The notes below the pieces were generated by a model. The model did no database searches. It was not told the DNA's origin and saw only the letters and a list, made by a program, of their open reading frames with translations. The translations under genes were made by a program, and so were the position numbers. A stretch of DNA of 16,471 nucleotides from Betaproteobacteria bacterium (lineage in GTDB: Bacteria; Pseudomonadota; Gammaproteobacteria; Burkholderiales; Gallionellaceae), in contig JAGWMH010000012.1 in the NCBI GenBank assembly GCA_028871775.1, forward strand, positions 1 through 16,471. The letters are read 5' to 3'. Below, in pieces: positions 13,001 through 16,471 of this stretch (the first letter of the stretch is position 1; each line of letters starts with the position of its first letter).

Positions 13001-15851
13001 TATTTTGCTCCTCCATCGCGGCCCGGATGTGATCGAGCAATGCACTGTCGGAATACGGTTTCGTCAGATAGACGTTCACGCCCGAGTGCTCGGCCTGTTG
13101 CCGGTGCTTCGCTTGCGAACGGGAAGTAATCATGATCACAGGCAGGGAAGCTGTGTCTGGCCTGCCGCGCAGATGCGCGGCCAGCTCCAGCCCGTTCATG
13201 TTCGGCATCTCCAGATCCGTCAACAGGATGTTTGGATGAAATGTCTCAATCAGCGCAATTGCTTCGAGGCCGTCCCTGGCGGATTTGACCGAAAACCCGG
13301 CATCCTCGATCAGTTGCGTCAGGGTGCGCCGCATGCTCAGGGAATCATCGGCTATCAGCACCCGTTTCGCCTGCGTGGTTTCAGCTTCGATGCGCCTCTC
13401 TGTATATTCACCGCTAAAACCAGGAGAATAAGAGCGCAACAATTCGGCGATATCAAGCGATGGTGCGACGCTTCCGTCACCAAGGATCGATGCTCCAGAA
13501 ACCCCCTTGAGATTGCGCAGATAGGGTCCCATGTCCTTGAAGATCAACTCGCGGCTATCGGCTATTTTGTCTACCATGATCGCCACCACCTTATCATCCA
13601 CGCGTACCAGCACAGCTGACAGTTTTTTGAGTGCGGTTTCGTCCATGGATTCGGTTGCCGCGCCAATCAGTTGTGTGAGCGTCCAGATCGGGTAATGACG
13701 CCCACGAAAGCGCAATTGCAGTTCCGCGCCGACACGAGTGAACTCTGCGGTTTGCGGCGCAATCGCCGTTTCCACGCCGTAGCTTGATATCGCGTATGTC
13801 TGTCCTGCGGCCTCGACCACCAGCGCATGCAGCGCAACCAGTGATGAGGGCAGGCGCATCTCGATGGTCGTTCCTTTTCCCGAACCCTCTGACAGTATTT
13901 CCACCGACCCTTTCATAAGCAGGATGCGGGTACGCACCACGTCCATGCCGACGCCCCGGCCCGAGATCTCGCTTACGCGATCACGCGTCGAAAAGCCGGG
14001 CAGGCAGATCATGCGGGCCAGTTCCGCTTCGGTGGCTGCATTCCCTTCCATAAGCAAGCCGCGCTCGGCCGCACGGGCCCGGATCGCCGCATAGTCCAGC
14101 CCGCGGCCATCGTCAGTGCAACGCACGACAATGCCTTGCCCCTGGCGCTCAAAACTCAGCCGGATAACCCCTTCGGCCGGCTTGCCTAAAAGTACCCGAT
14201 CTTCGGCAGACTCGATACCATGATCCACAGCATTGCGCAGAATATGCAGCAACGGATCGGCCAGGCGGCTGAGAATTTCACCATCGAGCAGGGTTTCACT
14301 GCCGTCGATGATCAACCGTGCCTGCTTGCCCGTGTCATGACAGGTCTGCCGCACGTTGCGCTGCAGCCGTGGAACAAAGGTCTTCACTGGCGCCATGCGC
14401 GTGGACATTGCGAGATGCTGCAGGTCGCGTTTGATGCGATCTTCTTCCACCAGCACACCCGAGAACTTCGCCAGGTCTTCCTCAAGACTGACTCCCAGCG
14501 CGCGTGCATCGGAGACTTCTTCGACGAGGGCGCGGGTTAACGAGTGCAATTCGCTGTACTGTTCCATCTCTAGCGGATCGAAGTTTTCTTTCGCCTCATG
14601 GCTCTGCCCGCGAACTGCCGCCAGGCCGCGAATATCGACCAGATTTTCAAGCTCAAAGATGCGTTTCTGGATTGCCAGGTTCTGGATCAGGAGTTGCTGC
14701 GCACGCTGGTTCGAATCCTTCAATCGCGACTGGAATTGCCCGATCTTGAGCGACAGTTCCCCGACCAGGCGGAACAGGTTGTCCACTGTTTTTACAGAAA
14801 TACGCAGCGACTGGGTCTCGCCTCCGGGCACGGCAGCAGCTTCTGGCACGGCAACCGGTTTGGATTCCTGCGGCGTGGTCATTTCCACGGCGCCCGCCGG
14901 CGCGGATACGGGTGGCAGCGCAGCATTGCTCACCGGCTCCAGCAGTTCGCCCCTGTCCATGCGGTTTGCCCAATCAAGTACTGACTGTAGTACTTGCAGA
15001 GCCTGTGCAGGTGGATCTTCCTGCCCGGTGAGTGAGTACACCATTTGTTCCAGACAGCCTGCCACTTCGATCATGACCTCGCCCAGCGCTACCGGGATGT
15101 CGCCGGGGTGGCTCTCCAGAAACTCGAGAATATCTTCCGCATGGTGCGCAACTTTGGTAATGCCCTTGACGCCGACGATGTTTGCCGAGCCCTTGAACGT
15201 ATGGGCGATACGTTTTGCCTGCGCGTAATCTGTGGCGCTTGCCACGCGTGCGGCGATTTTCTGCGTCAGTTCGTTCAATTCGGCTGCCTGCGCAGGCGCT
15301 TCCTGCAGGAAAGCATCCAGTAGCGAAGGATCGCAGTCTGGCGGCAGCACCAGCGATACGTCTTCCGGGCTCGCAGTTACGGGTCGTACTGGAATATCTG
15401 TATCATGATCGAAAGCAGCTTGCGGCTCGGCGAGCAATGCGGCCAGCATGGCTTCGACCTGATCTACCACCATGGGCATCGGGCCAGCTGCGATGTGCAT
15501 CGTAAGAGCCGTTGCAGTATCGGTATTGCGCACATCTTCCAAGTATGCCAAAACGAGTGGCAACCAACCGCTGACATAACCGTGCGCCGCTTCGCGCGCA
15601 TTGGCATCCTCCAGCGCGATGGCGCCGAGCGTGCCAAGTACCTGCCCGCAAACCATCTGCACTCCCGCGAGGCCGAGCAACTCGGCGGTTTCGGCCACGC
15701 GTGCGACCTGCGTTGCGTAGGAGTCCAGCGCTTCGCCGCGTGCTTCCGGAGACGATGCTGGTCCGATGATTACGGCCCAGGCAGCATCCAGGTCCATCGC
15801 CACACTTGCCACTTCGCCGCGAAGTGTCTGGATCAGGTCATCAAGTTGCAT
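12978..15851 (-). CDS. cheA: Chemotaxis-type histidine kinase CheA with fused receiver (ChpA/PilL-like, compact)
   Basis: 957-residue cytoplasmic kinase that would take signals from the PilJ-like receptor through the CheW adaptors. Parts in order: an N-terminal helical region (1-150) that may be a His-less Hpt-like module; a true Hpt/P1 domain with H217 in AHTFKGSA; a Pro/Ala-rich linker (about 306-345); a long helical dimerisation region (about 350-490); HATPase with N-box ILRNAVDHGIE (537-547), G1 DDGRGLD (580-586) and G2 GRGVGMDVV (631-639); a CheW-like P5 domain (about 668-806); and a C-terminal receiver with D835/D836, phospho-Asp D879 and K931. The catalytic residues look intact. It is much smaller than Pseudomonas ChpA, which has many Hpt modules. 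The ATG at 15849-15851 has GGAAGG 9 nt upstream, 24 bp after the receptor stop. The fused receiver may act as output or phosphate sink. No CheR or CheB is visible nearby. Confidence 0.93.
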   Translation of the reverse strand: MQLDDLIQTLRGEVASVAMDLDAAWAVIIGPASSPEARGEALDSYATQVARVAETAELLGLAGVQMVCGQVLGTLGAIALEDANAREAAHGYVSGWLPLVLAYLEDVRNTDTATALTMHIAAGPMPMVVDQVEAMLAALLAEPQAAFDHDTDIPVRPVTASPEDVSLVLPPDCDPSLLDAFLQEAPAQAAELNELTQKIAARVASATDYAQAKRIAHTFKGSANIVGVKGITKVAHHAEDILEFLESHPGDIPVALGEVMIEVAGCLEQMVYSLTGQEDPPAQALQVLQSVLDWANRMDRGELLEPVSNAALPPVSAPAGAVEMTTPQESKPVAVPEAAAVPGGETQSLRISVKTVDNLFRLVGELSLKIGQFQSRLKDSNQRAQQLLIQNLAIQKRIFELENLVDIRGLAAVRGQSHEAKENFDPLEMEQYSELHSLTRALVEEVSDARALGVSLEEDLAKFSGVLVEEDRIKRDLQHLAMSTRMAPVKTFVPRLQRNVRQTCHDTGKQARLIIDGSETLLDGEILSRLADPLLHILRNAVDHGIESAEDRVLLGKPAEGVIRLSFERQGQGIVVRCTDDGRGLDYAAIRARAAERGLLMEGNAATEAELARMICLPGFSTRDRVSEISGRGVGMDVVRTRILLMKGSVEILSEGSGKGTTIEMRLPSSLVALHALVVEAAGQTYAISSYGVETAIAPQTAEFTRVGAELQLRFRGRHYPIWTLTQLIGAATESMDETALKKLSAVLVRVDDKVVAIMVDKIADSRELIFKDMGPYLRNLKGVSGASILGDGSVAPSLDIAELLRSYSPGFSGEYTERRIEAETTQAKRVLIADDSLSMRRTLTQLIEDAGFSVKSARDGLEAIALIETFHPNILLTDLEMPNMNGLELAAHLRGRPDTASLPVIMITSRSQAKHRQQAEHSGVNVYLTKPYSDSALLDHIRAAMEEQNNDIPVAA

Positions 15852-15875
15852 AAGATAATGCCTTCCAGTGGAATC

Positions 15876-16471
15876 TCAAGCCGCTTTGCGCAGCGATTGA
15901 GTATCGATTACTCTGAGCGATGACTGAGTATCGGTTAATTCTTCCGGCAACTTGAACACCGATATCGCGCTCAGGAGCTGTTGCGCCGTCTCCTCGAGTG
16001 AATGTGTCTCCTCGGTTTGCGCGGTAACCTGATCCAGCGTCTGTTTGGCGCCGGTTCCGATCTGTTCCACCTGTTGGCGCAAAAGCTGGGCGCTTTGCGC
16101 CTGTGTCTGCGCGTTCGCGGCGATGCGTTGCACCATTTCGGCCAGTTGCGAGGTGATGCGCTGGGTTTTTTCCATCTGTGCACCAGCCTTTTGCGCCAAT
16201 TCCGATTCTGTCACGACTTGCCCGATGGTTTTGTTTACGGTCGCCACGGTATCGTTGGTTTCGATCTGAATATTGTTCACCAGCGAGGCAATCTGCGACG
16301 TTGCATTGCGGGAGGATTCGGCCAGGCGCTGCACTTCCTCTGCCACCACCGCGAACCCCCGGCCGGCTTCTCCGGCCATGGCGGCCTGCATTGAAGCATT
16401 CAGTGCCAGCACGTGTGTACGTTCTGAAATGGTATTGATCAGGTTGACTATGCCGCTGATTTCCTGAGAGC
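15876..16471 (-). CDS. Methyl-accepting chemotaxis receptor, PilJ-like (C-terminal signalling part only)
   Basis: The minus-strand frame is open to the right window edge, so the start, sensor and membrane segments are outside. The 197 visible residues are the cytoplasmic signalling coiled coil. The hairpin tip reads [31 protein letters not shown] (written as two joined motifs: [11 protein letters not shown] and [15 protein letters not shown]). The Q and M at positions where classic MCPs carry E and R, together with the [10 protein letters not shown] segment after it, are typical of the PilJ class linked to type IV pilus chemosensory systems. The downstream helix is rich in Gln and Ala, and the protein ends in LRKAA without the NWETF-type pentapeptide that recruits CheR/CheB. 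It is the first visible gene of the operon and lies 24 bp before cheA. The ligand is unknown. Confidence 0.9.
   Translation of the reverse strand, partial: SQEISGIVNLINTISERTHVLALNASMQAAMAGEAGRGFAVVAEEVQRLAESSRNATSQIASLVNNIQIETNDTVATVNKTIGQVVTESELAQKAGAQMEKTQRITSQLAEMVQRIAANAQTQAQSAQLLRQQVEQIGTGAKQTLDQVTAQTEETHSLEETAQQLLSAISVFKLPEELTDTQSSLRVIDTQSLRKAA

Noticed and set aside
13001..13045. 15-residue upstream extension of the first CheW-like adaptor (GTG at 13045)
   Set aside because: The internal ATG at 13000 has GGAGGAG at good spacing, whereas the extension merely reads the end of cheA out of frame.
12705..13619. Plus-strand 304-codon frame opposite cheA and the first CheW-like gene
   Set aside because: Crosses the boundary of two well-supported minus-strand genes and has no recognisable domain.

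Overview
The window looks like a chromosomal segment from a proteobacterium, most likely Gamma- or Betaproteobacteria. The PycA sequence strongly resembles the Pseudomonas-type pyruvate carboxylase A subunit, the receptor is PilJ-like, and the coding sequence is GC-rich with Shine-Dalgarno starts and GTG starts. No rRNA, tRNA, CRISPR array, phage gene or transposase gene was found. Genus assignment is not possible from this sequence alone.

Left half (1-9760), pyruvate-node carbon metabolism. On the minus strand lie pycA (biotin carboxylase subunit, 2864 to 1446) and the 5' part of oadA/pycB (carboxyltransferase subunit, 1210 to the window edge). Together they form a two-subunit, ATP-dependent pyruvate carboxylase. 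A 150-bp non-coding element with inverted ends and a 5-bp flanking duplication sits between them. Diverging from pycA across a 410-bp regulatory gap are nifJ (pyruvate:ferredoxin/flavodoxin oxidoreductase, 3275-6886) and ppdK (pyruvate phosphate dikinase, 6965-9760), probably one transcript. The four products interconvert acetyl-CoA, pyruvate, PEP and oxaloacetate. That suits gluconeogenesis, anaplerosis or reductive CO2 fixation in a cell that spends time with little oxygen.

Right half (9739-16471), a compact chemosensory operon on the minus strand. In transcription order it holds a PilJ-like methyl-accepting receptor (only its C-terminal signalling region is visible), a CheA with a fused receiver, two CheW-type adaptors in tandem, and a hybrid histidine kinase with a HisKA-HATPase-REC-REC-Hpt layout. 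The first four genes are packed with a 24-bp gap and 23-bp and 29-bp overlaps. The only loose joint is the 183 bp between the second cheW and the kinase. That gap holds the C-terminal half of a receiver domain with no start and no phospho-Asp half: a response-regulator remnant. The kinase should be read from a GTG at 11880, not from the longer frame opening at 11991, because the extra residues are the remnant read out of frame.

The kinase and ppdK converge and overlap by 22 bp at their 3' ends. The most unusual points are the receiver remnant, a slippery heptamer just before the second cheW stop that would shift ribosomes into the remnant's frame, and the mobile-looking element splitting pycA from oadA. 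I saw no wholly new system.
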